A DNA stretch of 59,451 nucleotides from a virus. The stretch lies in the IMG/VR virus record IMGVR_UViG_3300031281_000002, positions 1 through 59,451 of that record. One strand, written 5' to 3'. Below the pieces are notes generated by a model, which was not told the DNA's origin, made no database searches, and saw only the letters and a list, made by a program, of their open reading frames with translations. A program made the position numbers and the translations under genes. This document shows positions 23,716 to 31,055 of the stretch, one piece after another (the stretch's first letter is position 1; each line of letters starts with the position of its first letter).

Positions 23716-24600
23716 ATGAGGTATACTTTATATGGATTTTCTCAACAAATAGCAGTTGAATATGGTTTAGATCATAATGACTTATTAATACTAAGATGGT
23801 TTATTGATTTTAAAGATACAAATGATATGGTACATGAAGTGATAAATGGGGAAATTTATTACTGGATAAAGTATAAAAAGATTTTTGAAGACTTGCCAAT
23901 TTTAAATATAAAATCAAAAGATGTTATAAGAAGAAGATTAAAAAAATTAGTAGATAAAAAAATATTGACTCATTATACAAAAAAGAACATGGGTACATTT
24001 TCTTTTTATGGTGTTGGCCAAAACTATCTAAAATTAATAAGCACAGATTGGGGTACGACTTTAAAGTCGGGGGGTACGACTTTAAAGTCGGAGGGTACGA
24101 CTCAAAAGTCGGAACCGTACGACTCAAAAGTCGGAGGGGGTACGACTCAAAAGTCGGAACAAAATATTAATCTATTAAAAGATGATTCTATTAAAGATAT
24201 AAAAGAAGAGTGTGTAAAAAATAAATTTTTACACGAATCTGATGAAATGAAATTATCTAAGCTTCTTTTTAAAAAGATGAAAGATAATAACGATAAAGCA
24301 AAAGAACCTAATTTCCAAAAGTGGGCCGAAAATATAGATAAGCTTATGAGGCTTGATAAATATTCTGCAGATGAAATAACAAAAATGATTGAATTCTGCC
24401 AGTCTGACCATTTTTGGAAAAGTAATATACTTTCGACTAAAAAACTGAGAGAAAAGGCTGGTACTTTGATAATACAAATGAATAAGGATAAAGAGAAAAA
24501 AGGAAATAATAATCCTGCTCAAACCCAGAATTATGATCAAAGAAAATATGATAATGAATTTTGGGAAGAGTATGAAAAAGATATTCAATATATTAAATAA
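23716..24600 (+). CDS. Replisome organizer (DnaD-like) containing the phage origin
   Basis: 294 aa. Residues 1-100 form a winged-helix DNA-binding domain (YGLDHNDLLILRWFIDFKDT, then SKDVIRRRLKKLVDKKILTH). Residues about 113-150 are low-complexity (GTTLKSGGTTLKSEGTTQKS) and encoded by five DNA iterons. The C-terminal part (FQKWAENIDKLMRLDKYSAD, then SDHFWKSNILSTKKLREK) is the helicase-loader-interacting domain common in Firmicutes phages. It should bind the iterons inside its own gene and recruit the DnaC-like loader encoded next. Confidence 0.85.
   Translation: MRYTLYGFSQQIAVEYGLDHNDLLILRWFIDFKDTNDMVHEVINGEIYYWIKYKKIFEDLPILNIKSKDVIRRRLKKLVDKKILTHYTKKNMGTFSFYGVGQNYLKLISTDWGTTLKSGGTTLKSEGTTQKSEPYDSKVGGGTTQKSEQNINLLKDDSIKDIKEECVKNKFLHESDEMKLSKLLFKKMKDNNDKAKEPNFQKWAENIDKLMRLDKYSADEITKMIEFCQSDHFWKSNILSTKKLREKAGTLIIQMNKDKEKKGNNNPAQTQNYDQRKYDNEFWEEYEKDIQYIK
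24053..24157 (+). repeat. Five iterons, probable phage replication origin
   Basis: Five copies of GTACGACT(TT/CA)AAAGTCGG starting at 24053, 24074, 24095, 24117 and 24140, i.e. spaced 21-23 bases (two helical turns). Each unit contains a dyad around CGACTTTAAAGTCG. Iterons inside an initiator gene are the classic origin layout of lambda O and many Firmicutes phages. Confidence 0.85.
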
Positions 24601-24611
24601 GGAGTGATAAA

Positions 24612-25256
24612 GTGAGTTACACAGAAATAAAAATAGGTAATAGAGTTTTTAAAATGAAAAGCGGAATACCGCTTCAAGAACCTGAACAAATTCGAGATTA
24701 CAATATTCCAACTGAATATAAAAACAAAACTTTTGATAATTTTATAACAAATAAAGAAAATTATCAAATAGTTGAAAGTCTTAAAAATTTTTCTTTAAAA
24801 TTCAAAGATTATAAGGGTTTAAGCTTTTATATAAGTGGTGCAACTGGAACAGGGAAGACAATGTTGTCATGTTGTATTTATAAAAATGTTTTTGATTCAG
24901 GATATAAATGTTTGTTTATAAACATTAATGATATGTTTGACATGGTAAAACAGTCATATAATCCACGCAACAGTTCAGAAGCTAATTTTGAAAACAAATT
25001 AAATGTAGTTGACTTATTAATTCTTGATGATATTGGGTCAAATCGAATGAATGATTGGACATATCAAATTATTTATAAAGTTATAAATACAAGATACGAA
25101 AATAATAAGTCAATAATATTTACATCAAATTGCAGTATGACAAATCTTTATAAATATATAGATGATGAAAGAATAATATCAAGGATAGCAGGTAAATGTA
25201 AAAATAGAATATATAAGCTTTCTGGATATGATTGGAGGTATAAAAATGGAAATTAA
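24612..25256 (+). CDS. DnaC/IstB-like helicase loader ATPase
   Basis: 214 aa from GTG with GGAGTG upstream. Walker A GATGTGKT (76-83), Walker B LLILDD (135-140), sensor region IIFTSNCSMTNLYK and arginine finger area DERIISRIAGKC. AAA+ helicase loaders of this type place the replicative DnaB helicase on origin DNA opened by the organizer. No phage DnaB is seen, so the host helicase is presumably used. Confidence 0.92.
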   Translation: MSYTEIKIGNRVFKMKSGIPLQEPEQIRDYNIPTEYKNKTFDNFITNKENYQIVESLKNFSLKFKDYKGLSFYISGATGTGKTMLSCCIYKNVFDSGYKCLFININDMFDMVKQSYNPRNSSEANFENKLNVVDLLILDDIGSNRMNDWTYQIIYKVINTRYENNKSIIFTSNCSMTNLYKYIDDERIISRIAGKCKNRIYKLSGYDWRYKNGN

Positions 25257-25566
25257 ATGCTTTGCTTGCAGGGATAAAGGCGGTTTGATAATGAGAGAAA
25301 TAAAGGTAAATAAAAAAAATAAAGAAAGCTATATGTATGATTATTTTCTACAATGTTCAACTTGTGCGGCTGGAAATAGTAATTATTACAATGGGAAAAA
25401 TAATACTAAACATAAATCAAAATATTATACTCCATCAATCAGCAGTTATATAGACATTAATCAGTTAATTACATATAACAAAATAAATCAGTGGAAAAGT
25501 TGGCTTAAGTATAAAACGGTTGAGGATAATTATGAGATTGAAAGAATATTTATTGAAATGAGATAG
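25246..25566 (+). CDS. Zinc-finger protein
   Basis: 106 aa. Start at ATG 25246 (GGAGG upstream), overlapping the end of the loader gene by 11 bases. CFACRDKGG and CSTCAAG give a four-Cys zinc site, like the small zinc proteins that follow dnaC-like genes in phages. Role unknown. Confidence 0.6.
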   Translation: MEIKCFACRDKGGLIMREIKVNKKNKESYMYDYFLQCSTCAAGNSNYYNGKNNTKHKSKYYTPSISSYIDINQLITYNKINQWKSWLKYKTVEDNYEIERIFIEMR

Positions 25567-25607
25567 TTTGTATGAGAATACGCAGTATATAAAGTGAGGT
25601 GAGGAAG

Positions 25608-25904
25608 ATGAATATATTTGAAATAGAAATAAAAGAAGGTATGTATACACCTGGACAACTTAATATTATAAAAATATGGGAGAACAAAATTAAATCATTT
25701 AAAAAATGCGGAATAGATACAGGATATGTTTTATTTCAAAAACCTGCTACAAAGACAAAAAATAATAAAAGAAGGCTATGCGGTTTTGAATGTGATTTAG
25801 TAAGTTATACAAATAATGGGATGGAAATGGTTAAAATGAAAAATGATAAATTTATATTATTAATGGCTAAATTGGGAATAGAAATAGATTTAAGTGAGGT
25901 GTGA
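25608..25904 (+). CDS. Hypothetical protein
   Basis: 98 aa. First of a run of short genes separated by a near-identical junction, AAGTGAGGTGAG(G/A)AAGATG, in which the SD and the ATG follow directly after or overlap the previous stop. Basic, no domain recognised. Confidence 0.5.
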   Translation: MNIFEIEIKEGMYTPGQLNIIKIWENKIKSFKKCGIDTGYVLFQKPATKTKNNKRRLCGFECDLVSYTNNGMEMVKMKNDKFILLMAKLGIEIDLSEV

Positions 25905-25906
25905 AT

Positions 25907-26086
25907 ATGGATATTTTTACTAACATATTTGGTATATGTATGGCAATAGTCTTATCAATTTTAATTTTTATTGCTGGATTAATTTTAATAGGAATTATTG
26001 CACTTATTATTATAAGTATTGTTATTTCAATTTATGACAAGATTAGTGATATATCTATCAAAAGATATATCAAAAAGAAAAAGTGA
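25907..26086 (+). CDS. Small membrane protein
   Basis: 59 aa. One long hydrophobic stretch (about residues 8-44) that could cross the membrane twice, followed by a Lys-rich end. Same junction motif before the start (GTGAGGTGTGAATATG). Confidence 0.5.
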   Translation: MDIFTNIFGICMAIVLSILIFIAGLILIGIIALIIISIVISIYDKISDISIKRYIKKKK

Positions 26087-26096
26087 GGCGAGAAAG

Positions 26097-26345
26097 ATGT
26101 TTGCAAATGGATCTGAATATATGATGTTCATTGAGGAAAATTGTTGTAAATGTAAAAAATACATGAAAAATGGTGAGTTTAATTGCAAGATAGAAGAACA
26201 TATTTCTATTGGAGATTTTACAGAGATACCATTTCCGAAAGAAGTAAATGTTGAGAAAATGACATGCAGCAGATTTATTGATGAAAACAAGATTGTAAAG
26301 AGAATAAAAAGACCTATAAAAGGGCAAATAAGTTTATTTAAGTGA
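26097..26345 (+). CDS. Cys-rich protein with C-terminal beta-clamp motif
   Basis: 82 aa; start at ATG 26097 after GTGAGGCGAGAAAG. CCKCKKYM, CKIEE and CSRF supply zinc-type cysteines. The last residues are KGQISLFK, and QISLF fits the bacterial sliding-clamp-binding consensus (QLSLF type). The same C-terminal tail is on the PAPS-reductase-like protein two genes downstream. Binding to the host beta clamp is inferred from the motif. Confidence 0.6.
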   Translation: MFANGSEYMMFIEENCCKCKKYMKNGEFNCKIEEHISIGDFTEIPFPKEVNVEKMTCSRFIDENKIVKRIKRPIKGQISLFK

Positions 26346-26354
26346 GGTGTGAAG

Positions 26355-26573
26355 ATGAAAATAATAGATATAATTGCAAATGAAAAAATGTTTATTAAAA
26401 GAATAGACATAGATGGTTGTTCAACTTCTGTTGATATAGAATATGAAATTCATGGGAGGAAATCAAATTATAGAATATACTTTAAAACTATTGATTTAGC
26501 AGAATATAAAATAGGAGATATATTGAATTTTAATAAAGAAGAATTTCAAAAACTTTGTGAGAAAGTGAGGTGA
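26355..26573 (+). CDS. Hypothetical protein
   Basis: 72 aa starting at ATG 26355 behind the conserved junction. Beta-rich (RIDIDGCSTSVDIEYEIHGR). It ends at a further copy of the junction. Function unknown. Confidence 0.5.
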   Translation: MKIIDIIANEKMFIKRIDIDGCSTSVDIEYEIHGRKSNYRIYFKTIDLAEYKIGDILNFNKEEFQKLCEKVR

Positions 26574-26578
26574 GAAAG

Positions 26579-27451
26579 ATGAAAGGACAAATGTTAATTA
26601 ACGAAAATCAAATAATTGAAAATGAACTAGATTACCTTATTAAAAAATCTATATTAAGATTAAAAACATTTGAACCTGAAGATAATTATTGGCTTGCTTT
26701 TTCAGGCGGTAAAGATTCAATTATTATACATGATTTAGCTTTAAAAGCTGGAGTAAAATTTGAAGCAAATTATAATATAACAACTGTAGACCCACCAGAA
26801 CTTATTTATTATATTCGCGAAAAATATAAAAATGTTAAACATAATATGCCTCCTGACAATATGACTATGTGGAAACTTATAATTAAAAAGAAAATGCCTC
26901 CAACACGATTAATGAGATATTGTTGTCAATATTTTAAGGAAGCAGGAGGCGATGGTAGAACTGTTGTAACTGGAGTAAGATGGGATGAATCTAACAAAAG
27001 AAAAAAGAAAAGAGCTGCAATTGAAGCGAATGCAATGAGAAAATACGTTATAAAAACAAATGACAACGAAGAAGGGAGACATATTTTTGAAAATTGTAAT
27101 ATGAGAAGCAAACATATAATAAATCCAATTATAGACTGGAAAGATTATCATATTTGGGAATATATAAAAAAATATAAATTAGATTATTGCAAATTATATG
27201 ACGAAGGATGGAATAGATTAGGATGTGTTGGCTGTCCGATGCAGGGTAAAAAAGCGATTAAGGAATTTAATCGCTGGCCTAAAATAAAAGAACAATACAT
27301 AAGAACATTTGAAAAAATGATTGAAAAAAGAATTGAAGATGGATTAAAAACAACTTGGAAAACTGGTCAAGAAGTTTTTGACTGGTGGATTTGTGAAAAT
27401 GAAAAACAAAAAGAATATATTTGTGATGGTCAAATAAGTTTATTTAAATGA
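26579..27451 (+). CDS. PAPS reductase-like PP-loop protein with beta-clamp motif
   Basis: 290 aa from ATG 26579. PP-loop SGGKDS (residues 42-47), followed by the CysH-type core (ANYNITTVDPPELI, RYCCQYFKEAGG, VVTGVRWDESNKRKK) and a C-terminal Cys cluster (LGCVGCPMQG) with the upstream Cys pair. CysH-type proteins activate with ATP and transfer or reduce sulfur; phage members such as DndC-like proteins modify nucleic acids. The C-terminus ends GQISLFK, a sliding-clamp-binding motif, which suggests action at the replication fork. A different CysH-like protein is at 37520. Confidence 0.8.
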   Translation: MKGQMLINENQIIENELDYLIKKSILRLKTFEPEDNYWLAFSGGKDSIIIHDLALKAGVKFEANYNITTVDPPELIYYIREKYKNVKHNMPPDNMTMWKLIIKKKMPPTRLMRYCCQYFKEAGGDGRTVVTGVRWDESNKRKKKRAAIEANAMRKYVIKTNDNEEGRHIFENCNMRSKHIINPIIDWKDYHIWEYIKKYKLDYCKLYDEGWNRLGCVGCPMQGKKAIKEFNRWPKIKEQYIRTFEKMIEKRIEDGLKTTWKTGQEVFDWWICENEKQKEYICDGQISLFK

Positions 27452-27452
27452 G

Positions 27453-27653
27453 GTGATAAAGATTAATAAAATTATTTATAATATGATTTTGAAAAAAGAA
27501 AGTATTTTTGAAATATCTGAAATAACAGGATATACAATGTCTAATATTATGAATTTATTAAAACATAAAAGATTTGTATGGAGGAATGTAAATGAAAGGA
27601 ATAACTTACAAGCAGATAATAGGATATTTTTTAGAGCTGAAAAGGAGAGATAA
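27453..27653 (+). CDS. Small HTH-like protein with unusual start
   Basis: 66 aa if started at GTG 27453. By comparison with the conserved junction, AAATGAGGTGATAAAGATT has ATT (27462) where other genes have ATG, so either ATT is the start or the start codon is mutated. ESIFEISEITGYTMSNIMNL looks like a helix-turn-helix. The last 20 codons overlap the next gene in another frame. Confidence 0.4.
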   Translation: MIKINKIIYNMILKKESIFEISEITGYTMSNIMNLLKHKRFVWRNVNERNNLQADNRIFFRAEKER

Positions 27654-27774
27654 AGATTGTATTTTGTCAAAGGATGAATTAATAAAAGAGTGTGAAAAGA
27701 TGTTCGATTTAAATTCTAATGATTGGGAAGTTATTGGAGGACATTGGATGAGGATGGATTTATATATAAAGTGA
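27592..27774 (+). CDS. Hypothetical protein
   Basis: 60 aa with GGAGG before the ATG, starting inside the preceding gene. Charged, with WEVIGGHWMRMDLYIK at the end. No family recognised. The junction GTGAGGTAAGAAAGATG follows. Confidence 0.5.
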   Translation: MKGITYKQIIGYFLELKRRDKDCILSKDELIKECEKMFDLNSNDWEVIGGHWMRMDLYIK

Positions 27775-27784
27775 GGTAAGAAAG

Positions 27785-28033
27785 ATGAAACCTGTTGAAT
27801 TTACTAAAGTTACGAAAAAATATATCCAGAACAAAGTAAATGAATACGAAAATATAATAGCACCTGAATCAAGAGATATTTTATATAACAAAACTTTAGA
27901 AATTTTAAAAAAAGAAAGGATAAAACTTTCAGATATGAAAGCCATTACATACTGGTTAGGAAAAGGATTTATACAAATAGCTTTTTATACAAAAGATAGG
28001 TATTTTACAAGAGATTTTGAGGTGTATAGATAA
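27785..28033 (+). CDS. Hypothetical protein
   Basis: 82 aa. Helical N-terminus and a short beta segment (KGFIQIAFYTKDRYFTRDF). The stop overlaps the ATG of the LuxR-type gene (TAATG), so the two are translationally coupled. Confidence 0.5.
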   Translation: MKPVEFTKVTKKYIQNKVNEYENIIAPESRDILYNKTLEILKKERIKLSDMKAITYWLGKGFIQIAFYTKDRYFTRDFEVYR

Positions 28034-28344
28034 TGGACATTAAAGAAATATTAAATTTAAAACAAGAGCAATTGGACTTATATATTATTAAAATAAAAGA
28101 GATTCAGGAAGATATAAAGTTTTACAAAAGTTTAATTAATAGAAATATTAAAAGTATAAATTATGACAAAATAACAGACCAAGAACTTAAAATTATATTA
28201 TATGTTCAGAAAGGATTGATTAATAAAGAAATTGCGGCAGAAACTAATTTAAGTATAAACACTATAAAAAAACATCTTTCAAACATTTATTTAAAAACTG
28301 GTTTGAATAGATATGAGCTTATTAAATTTAATGAATATAAGTGA
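28033..28344 (+). CDS. LuxR/GerE-type HTH regulator
   Basis: 103 aa. The N-terminal 45 residues are a coiled coil. Residues about 46-98 (ITDQELKIILYVQKGLINKE, then IAAETNLSINTIKKHLSNIY) match the GerE/LuxR C-terminal DNA-binding domain. It lacks a receiver or ligand domain, so regulation would be by abundance or dimerisation. Resembles small phage sigma-like late regulators; which promoters it controls is unknown. Confidence 0.75.
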   Translation: MDIKEILNLKQEQLDLYIIKIKEIQEDIKFYKSLINRNIKSINYDKITDQELKIILYVQKGLINKEIAAETNLSINTIKKHLSNIYLKTGLNRYELIKFNEYK

Positions 28345-28354
28345 GGTGAGAAAG

Positions 28355-28537
28355 ATGAAAGACTTTAGTCAGGAATTTTATAATTGGCTGTTGGAAGAAA
28401 ATGAAAGCTTGGAAGACAAAGCGAAAAACGACGACATTGGTATAAGAGTAGGTTTTGGTAATCAGTTGATTTTTCTTAATAAAACTATAAAAAATATAAA
28501 GAAATATGTTTTGGGGAGGAAGTTGAGAAATGAATAA
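28355..28537 (+). CDS. Hypothetical protein
   Basis: 60 aa from ATG 28355 after the exact junction GTGAGGTGAGAAAGATG. Acidic N-terminus, basic C-terminus. Downstream, 28538-28672 holds only fragments of frames (e.g. GRKNARIDLNMKLIKIYYKN without a start), probably debris of a lost gene. Confidence 0.45.
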   Translation: MKDFSQEFYNWLLEENESLEDKAKNDDIGIRVGFGNQLIFLNKTIKNIKKYVLGRKLRNE

Positions 28538-28672
28538 CATGTTTAAAGAGTAAAGGAATTACAGGGAGAAAAAACGCTAGAATTGATTTGAATATGAAAT
28601 TAATAAAAATATACTATAAAAATTTAAATCGACTCTAGGTATATTTTTGGAAGGAATAGAAGGGGTGATTGA

Positions 28673-28915
28673 ATGATATTATTAAATTTACATAAAGCAA
28701 AATCATTTAGCTTTCATAAAAAACTAATGGACGATCCAATGTTTGAACATTATATAAATTTATATGGATATCCATATGTTTTAAGAAATAGCTATAACGA
28801 AGACGGTACTGTTGGAAGAGCATATTTACAATGGAAAAATGGTTTAATATATTCTGTTAGACATTTAGGATGTGATCCAGTTGTAACAATACACAAGGAG
28901 GAAGATGATGAGTAA
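28673..28915 (+). CDS. Hypothetical protein
   Basis: 80 aa with GGGGTG upstream. FEHYINLYGYPYVLRNSYNE and GLIYSVRHLGCDPVVTI suggest a compact alpha/beta fold. Its end overlaps the next gene by eight bases. Confidence 0.5.
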   Translation: MILLNLHKAKSFSFHKKLMDDPMFEHYINLYGYPYVLRNSYNEDGTVGRAYLQWKNGLIYSVRHLGCDPVVTIHKEEDDE

Positions 28916-29144
28916 AAATAATTGGAAATGGACAAATATTGATACAGGTGAAATTATTGAAACTAAAGAAAGAGATATTGAAAAATGCACTAAATGTGGA
29001 GCAGATTATGACAATTTACATAACAATAGATATAAAGACTTGGAAGTTATCGCGAGAAATGATAATTTTGAAGATGTAAGCATTTGTATAAAAATGGTTT
29101 ATTGCAGCATTTGTTGTGAATTGTGGATAAGACAAGATTATTGA
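28908..29144 (+). CDS. Zinc-ribbon protein
   Basis: 78 aa. CTKCGADY and CSICCELW form a zinc ribbon; NWKWTNIDTGEII precedes it. ATG 28908 is preferred to 28905 from the spacing to GGAGG. Function unknown. Confidence 0.55.
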   Translation: MSKNNWKWTNIDTGEIIETKERDIEKCTKCGADYDNLHNNRYKDLEVIARNDNFEDVSICIKMVYCSICCELWIRQDY

Positions 29145-29161
29145 GGAGGAGTGTGATTTAA

Positions 29162-29443
29162 ATGGCACATATAGATTGTTGTACTGATGAAAACGGAAAT
29201 ATTCATGAAAAAGATATTAAATGCGATAAATGCGGGGATTATTTTTGTAAAGTTTGTATAAATGATAAAGTAGAACATCAATGTGAAAAGAAGATTATGA
29301 ATATTGATATTGTATTTGATAATGATTCTAAGAATTTTATATTTAGAATTAAAACAAAAGATGATTATAACCAATTTTTTGCAGAATTGAAAGATATAAA
29401 AATTATTACTAATGCAGTAACAAAGATGAGTTTTAATAAATAA
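29162..29443 (+). CDS. Zinc-finger protein (B-box-like)
   Basis: 93 aa. C-C then CDKCGDYFCKVC and CEKK, a Cys/His-rich finger in residues about 6-44; the C-terminal half is beta-rich. It closes the unit; a strong promoter begins six bases after its stop. Confidence 0.55.
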   Translation: MAHIDCCTDENGNIHEKDIKCDKCGDYFCKVCINDKVEHQCEKKIMNIDIVFDNDSKNFIFRIKTKDDYNQFFAELKDIKIITNAVTKMSFNK

Positions 29444-29449
29444 TTCTAT

Positions 29450-29478
29450 TTGACATTAGACGAAAATAGTTGTATAAT
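29450..29478 (+). promoter_or_regulatory. Strong promoter
   Basis: TTGACA, 17-base spacer, TATAAT. Across the 29 bases it differs from the promoter at 15077-15105 at a single position. It drives the ERF/exonuclease segment. Confidence 0.85.
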
Positions 29479-29510
29479 TATATTAAATATTAAATTTAAA
29501 GGAGATTATT

Positions 29511-29810
29511 ATGAAAATTAAAATTAAGGAAACTGACAAGGCTAAAGTATTATCAACATTATATAATTCATCAAAACAACAAGGTATGGGATTTTTAGAT
29601 AGTAGAGGACAATATCAAATGACTGAAGAAGAAGCACAAAAATTATTATCTAATCAAACTTATTTTGATTATGTTTATGGGAGAGTAATGAAAATTGATT
29701 TATCATTATGCGAGTTTGATACATGGTTATATGATAGAGATAATGGTGAAAAAGCTGCTGCTCTAGCACTTAGTAATAATAATATAATGTATGAAGTAAT
29801 TGAGGGGTAA
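29511..29810 (+). CDS. Conserved phage protein of unknown function
   Basis: 99 aa. The pattern KVLSTLYNSSKQQGMGFLDS, TEEEAQKLL, YFDYVYGRVMKIDLS and WLYDRDNGEKAAALAL is a conserved arrangement in phage and plasmid proteins of this length. The role is unknown. First gene behind the 29450 promoter. Confidence 0.6.
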   Translation: MKIKIKETDKAKVLSTLYNSSKQQGMGFLDSRGQYQMTEEEAQKLLSNQTYFDYVYGRVMKIDLSLCEFDTWLYDRDNGEKAAALALSNNNIMYEVIEG

Positions 29811-29814
29811 CTAT

Positions 29815-29985
29815 ATGAAAATATATTGTGAATATGGAGAGCATAATGTTAACGAAGAAGAAATAGATATAGGAACTGGGTATATAGTTTGCAAGAGCTG
29901 TATGAAAAAGGTCGATGAAGAAAGGGTAAAGAAAATAGAAAAATATTTTGGTAACGTGCAGAAGTTATCGGTTGACGGCCGATAA
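29815..29985 (+). CDS. Small Cys-containing protein
   Basis: 56 aa, start at ATG 29815. Two Cys pairs (IYCEYGEH and VCKSCMKK) could bind a metal. The last codons and stop are inside the right arm region of a strong hairpin (29961-29989). Confidence 0.45.
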   Translation: MKIYCEYGEHNVNEEEIDIGTGYIVCKSCMKKVDEERVKKIEKYFGNVQKLSVDGR

Positions 29986-29989
29986 CTTC
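29961..29989 (+). promoter_or_regulatory. Strong hairpin overlapping a stop codon
   Basis: GAAGTTATCGG and CCGATAACTTC form a perfect 11-bp stem with a 7-base loop. It is followed by CACAAAAAATAA, not a T tract, so it may block 3' exonucleases or attenuate rather than terminate. Confidence 0.6.
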
Positions 29990-30000
29990 ACAAAAAATAA

Positions 30001-30060
30001 TTTATAAGGGATTTGATTGTTTAATAGTTTATATGATTATACAATCAATTTCCTTATAAA
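30001..30060 (+). promoter_or_regulatory. Long hairpin, 20-bp arms, in the leader of the 30078 gene
   Basis: Two 20-base arms (TTTATAAGGGATTTGATTGT and ACAATCAATTTCCTTATAAA) are complementary except for one T-T mismatch and one G-T pair, around a 20-base loop. With the 11-bp hairpin just before, it makes a tandem structure ending 17 bases before the ATG. Regulatory role inferred. Confidence 0.65.
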
Positions 30061-30077
30061 TCAAGGGGGATTTAGCA

Positions 30078-30269
30078 ATGAGAATTATTTATAATTATAG
30101 TACAGCCGATTGTGAAAACATAGAAGGGTATGAAATTTTACCAGAGGAATTTTATACTCCAGTTACAAAAGTAATGGACATAAATAAGATTGAGGCAGCA
30201 GAATACGAGAACTTTTTAGTAAGTTCAGGATATTATAAAACATTTGATTTTGTAAAGGAGGCTATTTGA
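30078..30269 (+). CDS. Hypothetical protein
   Basis: 63 aa with AAGGGGG as SD, right after the tandem hairpins. Acidic; no domain recognised. It is coupled by one shared base to the ERF gene, so it may be a regulator or partner of the annealing protein. Confidence 0.5.
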   Translation: MRIIYNYSTADCENIEGYEILPEEFYTPVTKVMDINKIEAAEYENFLVSSGYYKTFDFVKEAI

Positions 30270-31033
30270 TGGATACCGAAATGAAAGAATTAAATATTTA
30301 TCAAAAAATTTCTGTATTACAGGATATTGTAAAAGTAAATAAAGATAAAGTAAATGAATTTGCTAATTTTAAATATAGAACTATACAAAATATTTTAGAA
30401 GAAGTTAAGCCAACATTAAAAGATTTGGATTTAATAATACATTTTGGATCTGGAAAGTTAGACGGAGAAAAATATATATTAGATATGGTTATAACAGATA
30501 TAAACAAACCAGATAATCAAATAATAGAGACTGGAGAAATATACATTGACCGGACTAAAGCAAAAATGGATTTATCACAGAAATGCTTATCAGCTAAAAC
30601 ATTTTTGAAAAAAACAATGCTAGAGGATTTATTATTGATTAGTGAAGATACAGATCCAGATTCACATGACAATAGAAATAACGAAACTATTGATGGTATG
30701 AAAAAAGCAAATGAAAGAATTAAAAATGATTATGATGATTTAGTTGAAAAATTTAAAATTCTTAAAGAAAAATACAAAGAATTAGAATCACTTAAGCATT
30801 CACTTCCAGAAAATACAGAAGATGAAAACAATATATTAATAAATGATAAACAATTAAAACTACTTTGTACACTTCAAACAAATGCTAAAGTATCAGACGA
30901 AGCTTTAAAAAACTATTTAATAAAAACATTTAAAATAGATTCAAGAAAAAAATTAACTATTATGCAGCTTGAAAATGTTGTTAAAAAGTTAAATGCAACT
31001 ATAAAAGAAAATAAGAAAAAGGAAGTATCTTAA
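30269..31033 (+). CDS. ERF-family single-strand annealing protein
   Basis: 254 aa from ATG 30269 (GGAGG upstream). Residues 1-115 match the ERF superfamily (KISVLQDIVKVNKDKVNEFA, YRTIQNILEEVKPTLKDLDL, SQKCLSAKTFLKKTML). These recombinases anneal single strands during phage recombination and replication. The C-terminal half is a charged coiled coil. The stop codon lies in the centre of a 22-base perfect palindrome (31021-31042). Confidence 0.8.
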   Translation: MDTEMKELNIYQKISVLQDIVKVNKDKVNEFANFKYRTIQNILEEVKPTLKDLDLIIHFGSGKLDGEKYILDMVITDINKPDNQIIETGEIYIDRTKAKMDLSQKCLSAKTFLKKTMLEDLLLISEDTDPDSHDNRNNETIDGMKKANERIKNDYDDLVEKFKILKEKYKELESLKHSLPENTEDENNILINDKQLKLLCTLQTNAKVSDEALKNYLIKTFKIDSRKKLTIMQLENVVKKLNATIKENKKKEVS

Positions 31034-31042
31034 GATACTTCC
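31021..31042. repeat. 22-base perfect palindrome over the ERF stop codon
   Basis: GGAAGTATCTT followed by AAGATACTTCC, fully self-complementary, just before the SD of the exonuclease gene. As RNA it could sequester or present the ribosome binding site; as DNA it could be a dimer-binding site. There is no T tract. Confidence 0.6.
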
Positions 31043-31055
31043 TGTGAGGTGAAAA

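Noticed and set aside
26019-26410. Longer overlapping ORFs around 26019-26410
   Set aside because: The plus frame is used only from ATG 26097 where the conserved junction places the SD; minus frames are shadows.
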